DNA of 64,000 nt from GCA-2737725 sp965229355 (GTDB lineage Bacteria > Pseudomonadota > Alphaproteobacteria > Rhodospirillales > Rhodospirillaceae). The notes below the pieces were generated by a model. That model saw nothing but the letters and a program-made list of their open reading frames with translations. It made no database searches and was not told the DNA's origin. The stretch lies in the NCBI GenBank assembly GCA_965229355.1, contig OZ245869.1, positions 3,906,001 through 3,970,000 of the forward strand, written 5' to 3'. The stretch's first letter is position 1, and each line of letters begins with the position of its first letter. A program made the translations under genes and the position numbers. Of this stretch, positions 9,112-17,099 are shown one piece after another.

Positions 9112-9273
9112 CAGTCGGTTTTCTCATCAGATTCCGCAGGTTAGACAAAGCCTGCACCAAACATGATGCGATGATGCAACACTGGCATCAGGTGGCTATG
9201 GATTGTATTGCGGCGTAACGTTTCTGGCTGTCGAGGTGAGGGCAACCGGCGATGGCTATGGGGTGAATAGCAA

Positions 9274-9287
9274 TACTGAATTCAGTA
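9274..9287. repeat. 14-nt perfect palindrome, possible operator
   Basis: TACTGAATTCAGTA is a perfect palindrome about 45 nt beyond the last PAS_5 stop codon and about 345 nt upstream of the receptor start codon. No matching regulator is adjacent. Confidence 0.35.
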
Positions 9288-9330
9288 AGATCGCCTTTCG
9301 TAAGCGCCCCTCACAGAACACGAACCCTGA

Positions 9331-9882
9331 TTAGACCTGGGGCACACCCGCACCAATATCGATCCAGGCGAGGAACCGGAATTTAGAGATAACGACGGCG
9401 CTTTCGGCCTTTGCAAATTGAGGCGCTTCTACTGGTGGCGTTTTCATTGCGATAAACGAGTATTCAACACCAGCGGGCGGCAGCACGGGCAGCGTGAGCC
9501 CCTTCACGTCCGAGATCAATCCTGTCGGCGCCTGCATTTTAAGTGTGCTGATATATCCAGCGGGGTGTGCACCGGCGGCCTGTACAACATGGGCGATATA
9601 GTTCAACTCTTCGGCATCCTGTAGGGCATCCACGCTCGTCTTTGTCAGGTCGTGACCCGCAAGTGCCGCGATGCCAGTGCCAAATAATCTGAATCGAATG
9701 TCAGTAGCGCCATAAAAATCCACGATGGTTGCAAAGGGCTGCAACCGCAACACAGGCGCATCAAGATAATCTCGGAGCGCCGGAATCAACGCATCTTTCC
9801 GGCACGCATGCCACGCCTGATAAAATGTCAGCAAATCTGCATCAAAATCTTGCAGCGGCAATGGCACATCAGACGACAGCAT
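9331..9882 (-). CDS. PAS_5-type small PAS-domain protein (copy 1, last in operon)
   Basis: A 183-residue single-domain protein resembling the PAS_5 family (PF07310). It shares with its three upstream paralogues an FYQAWHACR segment, a LRDYLDAP segment, the core IRFRLFGTGIAALAG, and a conserved end (WIDIGAGVPQV). PAS folds bind small molecules or mediate contacts; the ligand is unknown and no output domain is attached. Its ATG overlaps the stop codon of the preceding paralogue by one base (TAATG), so translation is probably coupled. Confidence 0.75.
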   Translation of the reverse strand: MLSSDVPLPLQDFDADLLTFYQAWHACRKDALIPALRDYLDAPVLRLQPFATIVDFYGATDIRFRLFGTGIAALAGHDLTKTSVDALQDAEELNYIAHVVQAAGAHPAGYISTLKMQAPTGLISDVKGLTLPVLPPAGVEYSFIAMKTPPVEAPQFAKAESAVVISKFRFLAWIDIGAGVPQV

Positions 9883-10448
9883 TACAACGCACTCGCGGCA
9901 GGCACACCTGAACCAATATCGACCCAGCCGACAAAATAGAAATTCAACAGCCGATTGTCATTGCGTTGAGGTGCTGGCTTAAGATCTTTGTATGGCGCGC
10001 TACGATACGTGACCATACAGCGCGGCACACCCGTCGCTGGCACAAGAGGCAATGACAGAGACGTCATTTCAACATTCAGGCCGCCTTCGGTTTGCACCGT
10101 GATGCGATACACAAAACCTGCCGGATGCCCCCACGCCGCCCAACCATACTTCACCGCATCGCCCAAGCTTTTATCGCGGCTAACTTCAATAGATTGGCCT
10201 GTGCGATCACGGCCCGCCAAATCCACTATGCCTGTGCCAATCAAACGTACACGAAGATCATCAGGCGCATGCAAATCCGAAATAGAAACTTTGGGCTGCA
10301 AATGGAACGGTGGCGCATCCAGATAATCAGCCAGCGTTGGCACCAAACCTGTTTTCAGGCACGCCTTCCAGCACGCGAAAAATTCAGCGAATTCCGAGGG
10401 TAGATCGCGCAACACATCAGGACCGGAATGAGGTTGTGGCACCGTCAC
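9882..10448 (-). CDS. PAS_5-type small PAS-domain protein (copy 2)
   Basis: A 188-residue paralogue with the same core (LRVRLIGTGIVDLAGRDRTG) and C-terminal WVDIGSGVPA. It starts with GTG inside the stop codon of the preceding gene (GTGA overlap), which indicates translational coupling. It has no signal peptide and no fused output domain. Its role is not known beyond the fold. Confidence 0.75.
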   Translation of the reverse strand: MTVPQPHSGPDVLRDLPSEFAEFFACWKACLKTGLVPTLADYLDAPPFHLQPKVSISDLHAPDDLRVRLIGTGIVDLAGRDRTGQSIEVSRDKSLGDAVKYGWAAWGHPAGFVYRITVQTEGGLNVEMTSLSLPLVPATGVPRCMVTYRSAPYKDLKPAPQRNDNRLLNFYFVGWVDIGSGVPAASAL

Positions 10449-11008
10449 ACGCCGTTTCCTTTTGGCACGACAGCAATGGGGATATTTACTGTTGGAACGC
10501 CCGCACCAATATCTATCCAGCTTTGCAGTTCGTGACTGCTCACAAACGCATTATCGTTCTCGCGCGCGAGTTTTATGCGTGCATCAGGAAGTTGTAACAA
10601 CGTGATGATGCAAAATGGCACGCCTACGGGCGGCAAAAGTGGCAACGAAATTGAATGACATTCCAGCACATAACCATTGGCTGTTTTGATCTTCAGGAGC
10701 GTTCGATAACCTGCCGGATGACGCACTGCTGCCCAGGCCGCAGCGCCCCCTGCTGCTTTTGCTTCTGGGTTCAACAAGGGGTCGATGGCACGGTTGGTGT
10801 AATCTTCACCCGCGACATCAGCCAACCCACCACCGAATAAGCGCAAACGAATATCCGTTGGGCCGTAAATATCACCGATAGCGACATGAGCTTGAAGTTG
10901 TAAAACCGGCGCGTCTAAGTAGTCGCGCAAATGCGGGACCACGGCATTACCCCGGCATACATTCCATCCGCGATAAAATGTTTGCAGGTTTGCAGGTGCA
11001 TCAGACAA
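10445..11008 (-). CDS. PAS_5-type small PAS-domain protein (copy 3)
   Basis: A paralogue of about 187 residues with FYRGWNVCR, LRDYLDAP, the core IRLRLFGGGLADVAG, and the WIDIGAGVPT ending. The start is uncertain. TTG at 11008 is the first conventional start. By comparison with the other copies the protein could begin about 8 codons earlier at an ATT (11032) that overlaps the upstream stop codon. The core has GGG where the other copies have GTG. Confidence 0.72.
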   Translation of the reverse strand: MSDAPANLQTFYRGWNVCRGNAVVPHLRDYLDAPVLQLQAHVAIGDIYGPTDIRLRLFGGGLADVAGEDYTNRAIDPLLNPEAKAAGGAAAWAAVRHPAGYRTLLKIKTANGYVLECHSISLPLLPPVGVPFCIITLLQLPDARIKLARENDNAFVSSHELQSWIDIGAGVPTVNIPIAVVPKGNGV

Positions 11009-11031
11009 TCCATCGGGTAATCCAGATTCAA

Positions 11032-11610
11032 TTATGACGGCACCATTGTGTTGGGTATGCCCGCACCAATATCAATCCAACTGAGCCACCTGAAAGCGCT
11101 AATTGTTTTCAGACTAGCGTCACGTTCTGCGACCAAGCGGGGCAAATCATCCGATATGTGCAACAGTGTAATCATACAGCGAGGGACATTGGCAGGTGGC
11201 AATAATGGAAGGCAGATACATTCACATTCGATAATCTGACCTGACGCCGTTTTTACCGCACGCAAGCATGTATAACCCGCAGGATGACCTGCTGCATGCC
11301 ACGCCGTCGATGCGGCCTGCGCCATGTCATCACGGCTATAAATGGGCGCTACACTGCGGCTGGTAAAGTCTTGCCCCGCCAACGTAACAAGTCCGGTGCC
11401 GAATAAACGAATACGCACGTCCGTATCATCGTGCAGATCAAAAATTGAAACGTAGGGCTGCAATCGAAACGATGGTGCATCCAAGTATGCGCTTAACGTC
11501 GGCACAACGCCATCATGACGGCAATTCAGCCAGGTCCGATAAAAAGCTGTGAGTTCAGACGGCAGGCCGTTCAACGCAGGTGGAAGGACATCAGTCTCAG
11601 GCAACAGCAT
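11032..11610 (-). CDS. PAS_5-type small PAS-domain protein (copy 4, first of the four)
   Basis: A 192-residue paralogue with FYRTWLNCR, LSAYLDAP, IRLFGTGLVTLAG and WIDIGAGIPN. I chose ATG at 11610 because AAGGAG lies 11 nt upstream and because a start at 11703 would overlap the upstream glycosyltransferase by 68 nt. It begins 25 nt after that gene's stop codon, so the glycosyltransferase and all four PAS_5 genes form one probable five-gene operon. Confidence 0.76.
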   Translation of the reverse strand: MLLPETDVLPPALNGLPSELTAFYRTWLNCRHDGVVPTLSAYLDAPSFRLQPYVSIFDLHDDTDVRIRLFGTGLVTLAGQDFTSRSVAPIYSRDDMAQAASTAWHAAGHPAGYTCLRAVKTASGQIIECECICLPLLPPANVPRCMITLLHISDDLPRLVAERDASLKTISAFRWLSWIDIGAGIPNTMVPS

Positions 11611-11635
11611 CAGAGGCGCAACTCCTTGCTTAAAT

Positions 11636-13180
11636 TCACGTCGCCATACGTTCTTGATTTCTACGATCAACGATCTCACGCATAACGTCTCGGAAGCGAT
11701 CACAATCCACCACGAGATCTCTTTGGTAACCTGCCCGCTTATCTTCAGGTGCTGCAGAGCAATAAAACCGATTCAAGCGTACACCAATTAGCGCACAAAT
11801 ACGTGTCAGCATTTTATCAAGCTCGCCATCGGCAGCCAATTCGCCGAGATCGTTAAAATAGAATACGATCAAATCAGCTCCGACTGGCAATTGATAGACT
11901 GCGAGTATGTCAGTTCCATAAGCCCCTATAACGATACCTGCATTTGCCAGGATTTCGTTTTGCACAGCGATCGAAACTTCCGGACGACGCATTGTCTGTA
12001 CCTGGAATTCGTTCAGAACACGCCCAAAGCTTTCATTATTCGCGATGTATCGACCGCGATTTGTTTGGCTCCGCTCAAGGAATACATAATTTTCGGTCGA
12101 ATGGTCTGCCTTATGGCGTGGTTGCGGCCCCAGGACAGAATAAAGAAAGCGAATAACCGAACGTGACGGCGCCACCCAATTGCCAAGGCGGCAAACAGTG
12201 ACGGACTTGAACTTATAGGTTTTGTAGAATTCACCCTCGATCAAATCAGTTTTTTGTACGCCAAACAAAGCGAGCGTATCTTTAAAATGAACAGGAAGAT
12301 TTCCAGGGCAAAATATTTTCAGGTCGTTCTTCCCCCTGCGCCAAGCCATTAACCGTGGCAGAAAGTCAATCAACCAATGGCCAAAAGCGTTATAGGCTGG
12401 GCAAGAAAGAAAAAGCACATCTTCGTTGATGTTTATGACATCTGCCGAGCGAAGTGAGGCGACACGTTTCACAAAACGGCTCGCAACATGCGGCATAAAA
12501 TGCATCTGCGAACTGAGTGTTAAGTAGCCTGTATCCTCCAGCACATCCCCGGTGGGAGCAAAGACATAGTCCCAGCCACACTGCACTGTAGCATCTGGAA
12601 TGACGGCTACAGATGTACTTTCAGAGCGATACGTGATCGCCGTATCGGCGGCCAAATCTTTTACATGAATGTCTTCAGCAGGATCTATCTCAACAACATC
12701 AACATTGTTTTGAGAACACCAATCGCGCAAGGAAATGCGATTGGAGATCGCAACACGTAAATCAGGATTTTTTACGAAATGTGATGCAAAGACTTGCTGA
12801 AATACGGGCGCAACAATGTCGTCATGACCTGGAACCTTCAAAGCCAGTTCGATCAAGGTAATACCAGAATTTGTAGATTGCGCGGCGCTATAGGAAATCT
12901 TGACGACGCGCAGCATCTCATCGAATCTTTTTAATTCGAACAAGCTACTTACTAAATTCGAAAGTACGTCCTTGTTAGCCGGATGGTCCTGAAAAACTTT
13001 CATGAAGCCTTCGGCAGCATGTTCGTATTTCTTCAGGTTGTAATAAGCGCAGCTCCGGTGCAGATAAGCTTCACCCAGATTGGGCGTACGCGCGATGAGC
13101 ACGTTGGCAGCATCGATGACTTGTTGAAATTTTCCCGCCGCATAGAGTTTGGAAATTTTCTGAAGTTCGTCAGCGCTCAT
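11636..13180 (-). CDS. TPR-containing glycosyltransferase, GT61 (DUF563) family
   Basis: A 514-residue protein with TPR-like helices in about residues 1-110 (GEAYLHRSCAYYNLKKYEHAAEGF) and a C-terminal GT61/DUF563-like domain from about 200. Typical GT61 features are FGHWLIDFLPRL near residue 270, a YVFLERS segment near 370, and GIVIGAYGTDILAVYQLP near 425. It has no signal peptide or membrane helix, so it probably acts in the cytoplasm on glycans or a protein. Acceptor and sugar donor are unknown. It is the first gene of the unit with four PAS_5 proteins. Confidence 0.82.
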   Translation of the reverse strand: MSADELQKISKLYAAGKFQQVIDAANVLIARTPNLGEAYLHRSCAYYNLKKYEHAAEGFMKVFQDHPANKDVLSNLVSSLFELKRFDEMLRVVKISYSAAQSTNSGITLIELALKVPGHDDIVAPVFQQVFASHFVKNPDLRVAISNRISLRDWCSQNNVDVVEIDPAEDIHVKDLAADTAITYRSESTSVAVIPDATVQCGWDYVFAPTGDVLEDTGYLTLSSQMHFMPHVASRFVKRVASLRSADVININEDVLFLSCPAYNAFGHWLIDFLPRLMAWRRGKNDLKIFCPGNLPVHFKDTLALFGVQKTDLIEGEFYKTYKFKSVTVCRLGNWVAPSRSVIRFLYSVLGPQPRHKADHSTENYVFLERSQTNRGRYIANNESFGRVLNEFQVQTMRRPEVSIAVQNEILANAGIVIGAYGTDILAVYQLPVGADLIVFYFNDLGELAADGELDKMLTRICALIGVRLNRFYCSAAPEDKRAGYQRDLVVDCDRFRDVMREIVDRRNQERMAT

Positions 13181-13293
13181 GATACTTGCTCGAAATCACT
13201 AAGGCGATAAATGCGCTGCGAACAGATAAAGTGTCTATCTTCGCTAGGGGCACTTGGTTTTCTAAAAGCCTTGTTGAGTCTTCAAGCAAATCA

Positions 13294-13371
13294 TGGCGCG
13301 CCCTGCAGGACTCGAACCTGCGACCTGCCGCTTAGAAGGCGGCTGCTCTAATCCAGCTGAGCTAAGGGCGC
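13294..13371 (-). tRNA. tRNA-Arg (anticodon UCU)
   Basis: A complete cloverleaf on the minus strand: acceptor GCGCCCU / AGGGCGC, anticodon loop CUUCUAA in a 5-bp GCCGC stem, T-loop UUCGAGU, discriminator G and encoded CCA (78 nt). The anticodon UCU reads AGA/AGG. Confidence 0.96.
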
Positions 13372-13407
13372 TTATCCACGACTAAACGAGAAACGACTCA
13401 CAAAAAC

Positions 13408-13448
13408 GGCGCTGAGTGCGTACGGCTTTCCACCGTACAATCAGCGCC
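13408..13448 (-). terminator. Intrinsic terminator after the NDUFS4-like gene
   Basis: GGCGCTGA...GTACGG / CCGTAC...TCAGCGCC forms a long interrupted stem. On the minus strand it is followed by GTTTTTGTG. It lies 15 nt after the stop codon of the complex I accessory gene. Confidence 0.8.
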
Positions 13449-13462
13449 GCAGCAAATTGAAG

Positions 13463-13759
13463 TTATCTGATTCTATTAAACGCAAAGTTGTCGGCGTAGG
13501 CGCGCGGACGTTGCGGGCGCACTTGCGGCTCGATCACGCGGTACTCGAAGCCCTTTTTTTTCGCAAAGGCCACCGCTTCTTCTTTGGTTTCGAAAAACAT
13601 GCGCAGTTGGCGCGTGGTGTCATGACTACCGGCCCAGCCCATCAGACTGTCGGCCACTTGCGCGTCACCCGGCTCGATATCAAGCAACCAGCGCTGCGTA
13701 TTGCGCAGGCCTGATTGCATGGCGGTTTTGGTTGGCCGGTAAATGCGCACAGTTGTCAT
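13463..13759 (-). CDS. NADH-ubiquinone oxidoreductase accessory subunit, NDUFS4-like (ETC complex I)
   Basis: A 98-residue protein of the ETC_C1_NDUFS4 family, the bacterial relative of the mitochondrial 18-kDa complex I subunit. It is typical of Alphaproteobacteria. Recognisable parts are the N-terminal VRIYRPTKTAMQSG, a WLLDIEP segment, the SHDTTRQLRMFFETKEEAVAFAKKKG region and YRVIEPQ. It associates with the peripheral arm of complex I. It stands alone between two tRNA genes, away from the nuo operon, as is usual for this gene. Confidence 0.92.
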   Translation of the reverse strand: MTTVRIYRPTKTAMQSGLRNTQRWLLDIEPGDAQVADSLMGWAGSHDTTRQLRMFFETKEEAVAFAKKKGFEYRVIEPQVRPQRPRAYADNFAFNRIR

Positions 13760-13843
13760 TGGTGGATCCCCCGAAGCTGCCTTAGCAAGCTTGTTACCTA
13801 GGGCGCAGTATAGCGGGTAACACGTTGAAATAAATGTGAAAAA

Positions 13844-13920
<77 letters not shown>

Positions 13921-14020
13921 ACACCTCGAAAGGCAGGCAATTTCTATGCGTTCAGAGGCTTGGGGGCAAGCATTTAAGCCTGCCCGGCCCAGAACTTTAA
14001 TTTGCCAGGAAATCAGCCCC

Positions 14021-15235
14021 TTAGACGGGTTTTGCGCCCAAAGCCCACTGGCCATAAGGCTGCATGTTGCGGTCAAAGTTCATGGCAATTTGGCCCGCGG
14101 CGGCCTTTAAGTCCTGCTGGAAGGCATGAACCGGGTTGGAATCGAACAGGCCGATGGCCCCCATCTGGCGGGTCAAACGGTCGACCGCATCCAGGCACAG
14201 GCGCGTCAGGATAGAACGGTCGCGGTTGATGGCCAGAATTTCGCCCTCGGTGAGCGCCCGGCCCTCTTCGCCTGCATCGCGCAGGAACTGGAATTGCTGC
14301 TCGGCCAGCGTGCGTGCCGCGCGAATTTCAGCAGCCGATTCTGCGACCCGAATTTGAACCACTTCGCTGTCAGCAATGGTTTTGGCATTGGTCGCACCAA
14401 CGCGCTTTTGCGTCATGCCGATGTAGGCCTGCAACGCACCTTCAGCCATGCCGATCAGTGGCCCTAAAATCCCAGAGCCGACATAACCGCGAATATCGCG
14501 CGTGGCGTTGAACATGTTGGTTTCAGTTGTTTGCACAGTGGCAGCACCCCAGAACTGTGGCATCGTCAGCGTACGTGAATGCGGCACGAAGGCTTTGTCC
14601 ACCACCACATCCTTGCTTCCGGTGGCTTGCAAACCCACCACATGCCAGGTGTCGTCGATGGTCATGTCTTTGCGCGGCACGATCATCATGTGGCCCGCAT
14701 TAGCACCCGCGATGGGGTTGGTGGCCAACAATGCCCAATCAATGTGATCTGCACCACTGAGGAAGCGCCAACGGCCACTGAGCTCGAAGCCACCTTCAAC
14801 CTCTTTGGCTCCGGTCCCAATACCCGCAGACGCATTGCCCATCAGCACATCGTGGCCGTTGGCAAAAATATCTTTCAACGCATCTTCGGAATAGCGGCTG
14901 GCGTATAGCATCTGCGAAGCGACAACGCAGCTAATCCATGCTGTTGCGGGGCAAGCTTGCGCAATCACGCGGCCCACATGGAAGTGCACGCCAAAAGGCA
15001 CATCAGCACCACCGAAACGCTTCGGTTGGTAATGGCGCAGCAAGCCGTTTTGAAACAGCGCGGCCATATTCTCGGCCGGAACCATGCGTGCTTTGCGCGC
15101 AGCAACGGCGCGCTCTTTCAATTGCGGCTGTAATGCGACAGCACGCGCAATGATGGGACCCCATGCGACAGGACGGCGCGGATAAAACGCAGCATCGTCA
15201 AAAGCATCCAGCGTAGGCTCGGCAATAGTGGTCAT
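14021..15235 (-). CDS. Acyl-CoA dehydrogenase-fold flavin monooxygenase (HsaA / HpaH-C2-like)
   Basis: A 404-residue protein of the acyl-CoA dehydrogenase superfamily, closest in style to the two-component flavin-dependent monooxygenase oxygenase subunits such as HsaA or p-hydroxyphenylacetate hydroxylase C2. Features are the N-terminal helical domain (LLRHYQPKRFGGADVPF near 62), the beta domain (GGFELSGRWRFLSGADHIDW near 145), and a C-terminal four-helix domain. These enzymes hydroxylate aromatic or steroid-derived substrates using FMNH2 from a partner reductase, which is not encoded nearby. I chose ATG at 15235 because GGAG lies 8 nt upstream; a start at 15265 lacks a site. Confidence 0.8.
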   Translation of the reverse strand: MTTIAEPTLDAFDDAAFYPRRPVAWGPIIARAVALQPQLKERAVAARKARMVPAENMAALFQNGLLRHYQPKRFGGADVPFGVHFHVGRVIAQACPATAWISCVVASQMLYASRYSEDALKDIFANGHDVLMGNASAGIGTGAKEVEGGFELSGRWRFLSGADHIDWALLATNPIAGANAGHMMIVPRKDMTIDDTWHVVGLQATGSKDVVVDKAFVPHSRTLTMPQFWGAATVQTTETNMFNATRDIRGYVGSGILGPLIGMAEGALQAYIGMTQKRVGATNAKTIADSEVVQIRVAESAAEIRAARTLAEQQFQFLRDAGEEGRALTEGEILAINRDRSILTRLCLDAVDRLTRQMGAIGLFDSNPVHAFQQDLKAAAGQIAMNFDRNMQPYGQWALGAKPV

Positions 15236-15814
15236 CTCATCATCTCCGGCAAAAACCGACTGCAAGATGCTTCCCTACGCCCCTCGTGCACCCCTTGCGT
15301 TGAGAAATCGCAACTTCGTTTGATTGACGGCACAGTCTTGAAAGTTACGTTCGCTGAACGAACCGAAACATAGCACAAAAAACACCGCGTTTGGGTTATG
15401 TCATTTGCGATATCTCAAAGGAAACATATCGCAGCCTATTCACGACATACATACAGTCATGCAGTGGATTTTCGTCGATGCCATTTTTCGTCGTTGCCAT
15501 GTGAAACTGCAGCGCACCACATTTACGCGCGTGCAAAAAATGGCTGCCACGTTGAAACTGCAACTCGCGTTAAAACAAAACCCGCGAGGCCGGGGGCGAC
15601 CTCGCGGGTTCTGGACATCGCGGCGGGAGAGCTGCAGGCATCCCACCTGTCAGGTCGAGGCGCGTTTGGGAGCGCAGCCTCTTAAGCCAAATAATATCTA
15701 TACGTGTATTTTAAGATCAACTCATTAATCGGTAGAGTGCTCGATTCAGGGGATAAAGCCTTTGTAACAAGAGCCAAACGCAAGTTTATTGCTTCTCGAA
15801 GGTAATTTGCAGAT
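15236..15814. other. Intergenic region without recognised gene
   Basis: About 580 nt. It contains the probable promoter region of the acyl-CoA-dehydrogenase-fold gene, a small inverted repeat GTTCG-CTGAA-CGAAC at 15349-15363, the terminator at 15579-15610 and a bulged hairpin at 15657-15681. No coding region with a ribosome site was found; the short frames here are not convincing. Confidence 0.5.
15579..15610 (-). terminator. Intrinsic terminator
   Basis: Perfect 11-bp stem AACCCGCGAGG / CCTCGCGGGTT with a 10-nt loop, followed on the minus strand by TTTTGTTTTA. It would end transcripts coming from the small gene at 15815-16015. Confidence 0.85.
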
Positions 15815-16015
15815 CTACTTTTTAAGAGTCCCACACGCCAACTGCACCCCGGCATCGTCGTTTTCATCGAACAAGCCGATTTTATGGAACCACTCCGGCC
15901 CAGCGCCAATCACAAATGCTTTAGCTGAGGACGTTGGCGCCATCGCAACATGCGCTTGCGCGACAAACGCCAACGTTAACGGCAGAACGGCAGCGGAACC
16001 ACGCGCAGGCGTCAT
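15815..16015 (-). CDS. Small predicted secreted protein
   Basis: A 66-residue frame with GGAG placed 7 nt before its ATG. The N terminus looks like a signal peptide (hydrophobic VLPLTLAFVAQAHVA, with possible cleavage after AHVA or AMA). The mature part would be about 40 residues and ends in GVQLACGTLKK with a single Cys. I recognise no family. Its own terminator lies about 205 nt downstream. It could also be the truncated start of a longer exported protein. Confidence 0.5.
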   Translation of the reverse strand: MTPARGSAAVLPLTLAFVAQAHVAMAPTSSAKAFVIGAGPEWFHKIGLFDENDDAGVQLACGTLKK

Positions 16016-16102
16016 GGGGGAACTCCGTGGCTGATGGATGATGCCATCAGAACGCTGCGCCCAGAGGTTTGTTCCCGTGCGTTGCTCCCCATGGTGAAAG
16101 GT

Positions 16103-16429
16103 TCAGTCTTCGTCGAGAACTGCGCCCAAACGATCTAGTTTCTTTTCCCACATGGCGCGGCGATCTTGCATCCAACGCTCTGCAACCGTTAGTCCAGATG
16201 GCTCCATGCGGCACGTGCGCACACGCCCAACCTTTTCTGTTTGCACCAGACCTGAATCCTCCAGCACTTGCACGTGCTGCACCACTGCCGCGACAGTAAT
16301 GTCTAACGGCTTGGCCAATACCGAAAGCGCTGTTGGACCGTAACTGAGTTGTTCCAAGATCGCTCGCCGGGTGGGATCACCCAGCGCATGAAACACACGG
16401 TCGATACTAATTTTACGGATGTGCGCCAT
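16103..16429 (-). CDS. ArsR-family winged-helix transcription regulator
   Basis: A 108-residue ArsR-type repressor with the typical VFHALGDPTRRAILEQL start, a recognition helix region (AVVQHVQVLEDSGLV) and a wing (VGRVRTCRMEPSGL). It lacks the CVC metal site of classical ArsR/SmtB proteins, so it is probably not a metal sensor; this is the subtype usually paired with SRPBCC proteins. It starts 2 nt after the SRPBCC stop codon in one operon. The palindrome at 16973-16994 in the operon promoter is a probable autoregulatory site. Confidence 0.9.
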   Translation of the reverse strand: MAHIRKISIDRVFHALGDPTRRAILEQLSYGPTALSVLAKPLDITVAAVVQHVQVLEDSGLVQTEKVGRVRTCRMEPSGLTVAERWMQDRRAMWEKKLDRLGAVLDED

Positions 16430-16431
16430 GA

Positions 16432-16941
16432 TTAGTGTGCTGCCAATTCTTTAGCCAGGGCCTCGGCCAAGCTGGTCCACCCGGCTTTGCGCATTTCGGC
16501 ACCATCGCCACCTTCAAAGTATGCACCCTGCTCGGTCATCAGAAGCGTTGTGCCGGTTGGTGTGGACTTGAATTCAAACGACCCCAGCGATGTCGAGAAG
16601 GTCTTATCGGGTGCGCCATTCACGCCGCCCATGGCCATAGCGTACGCGAGCACAATGCGCTCGTTCGGCACGATGTCGTAGTACGTGGCGAAATTCTTGA
16701 ACACTGTACCAGCGGGAATGGGGCCATTCGCGACGGCCGTGCGGAACGAGGCGCGCTCGATACCACCGACCCTGAAATCCAGTTCATAATGATCGAGGAG
16801 AAACCCCTCACCTTCCGCGAACCACCGCCGCTTTTTGGTGATGTCTGAAAACGCCTTCCACACCTTTTCGACAGCGTGTGGATACTGACGTTCGATGTTG
16901 AAGGTGCTGTGAGCAATCAGTTCGGTTTTGGACGCAGACAT
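16432..16941 (-). CDS. SRPBCC / AHSA1-family ligand-binding protein
   Basis: A 169-residue START-like fold protein (activator of Hsp90 ATPase homologue 1-type): FNIERQYPHAVEKVWKAFSD at the start, YDIVPNERIVLAYAM in the middle, and GWTSLAEALAKEL at the end. Members bind hydrophobic small molecules. It is first in an operon with an ArsR regulator, a widespread pairing in which the SRPBCC protein probably handles or senses the same ligand. The ligand is unknown. Confidence 0.87.
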   Translation of the reverse strand: MSASKTELIAHSTFNIERQYPHAVEKVWKAFSDITKKRRWFAEGEGFLLDHYELDFRVGGIERASFRTAVANGPIPAGTVFKNFATYYDIVPNERIVLAYAMAMGGVNGAPDKTFSTSLGSFEFKSTPTGTTLLMTEQGAYFEGGDGAEMRKAGWTSLAEALAKELAAH

Positions 16942-16972
16942 GGCATCGGCCCTTATTTTATGGGGAATCCAT

Positions 16973-16994
16973 TAGTTAAGCATAAACTTAACTA
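16973..16994. promoter_or_regulatory. Palindromic operator of the SRPBCC-ArsR operon
   Basis: TAGTTAAG-CATAAA-CTTAACTA is a perfect 8-bp inverted repeat with a 6-nt centre. Its right arm overlaps the -10 box of the operon promoter. A further CTTAAG lies at 17025-17030. Repression by the downstream ArsR protein is inferred. Confidence 0.7.
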
Positions 16995-17017
16995 TACCGT
17001 ACCGCCCCAATAGTCAA
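16991..17017 (-). promoter_or_regulatory. Sigma70-type promoter of SRPBCC-ArsR operon
   Basis: On the minus strand TTGACT (17012-17017) and TATAGT (16991-16996) are separated by 15 nt, about 50 nt upstream of the SRPBCC start codon. Spacing is slightly short, but the position fits the operator. Confidence 0.55.
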
Positions 17018-17046
17018 GCCAATGCTTAAGTGTTTGCCCCAAGAAA

Positions 17047-17076
17047 AAGCCCGCAGGTTTTGAGGCCTGCGGGCTT
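17047..17076 (-). terminator. Intrinsic terminator after TonB receptor 2
   Basis: Stem AAGCCCGCAGG / CCTGCGGGCTT (11 bp) with an 8-nt loop, followed on the minus strand by TTTTTCTT; 23 nt past the receptor stop codon. Confidence 0.9.
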
Positions 17077-17099
17077 CGCCTTCGTAAGAGCTTTAAGCT

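Larger units (their letters stand above)
8931..9330. other. 400-nt intergenic region upstream of TonB receptor 1
   Basis: No gene is seen. It should hold the receptor promoter on the minus strand and the 3' end of the PAS_5 operon. Two symmetric sequences stand out and are listed separately (9094-9111 and 9274-9287). No convincing terminator for the PAS_5 operon was found. Confidence 0.5.
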
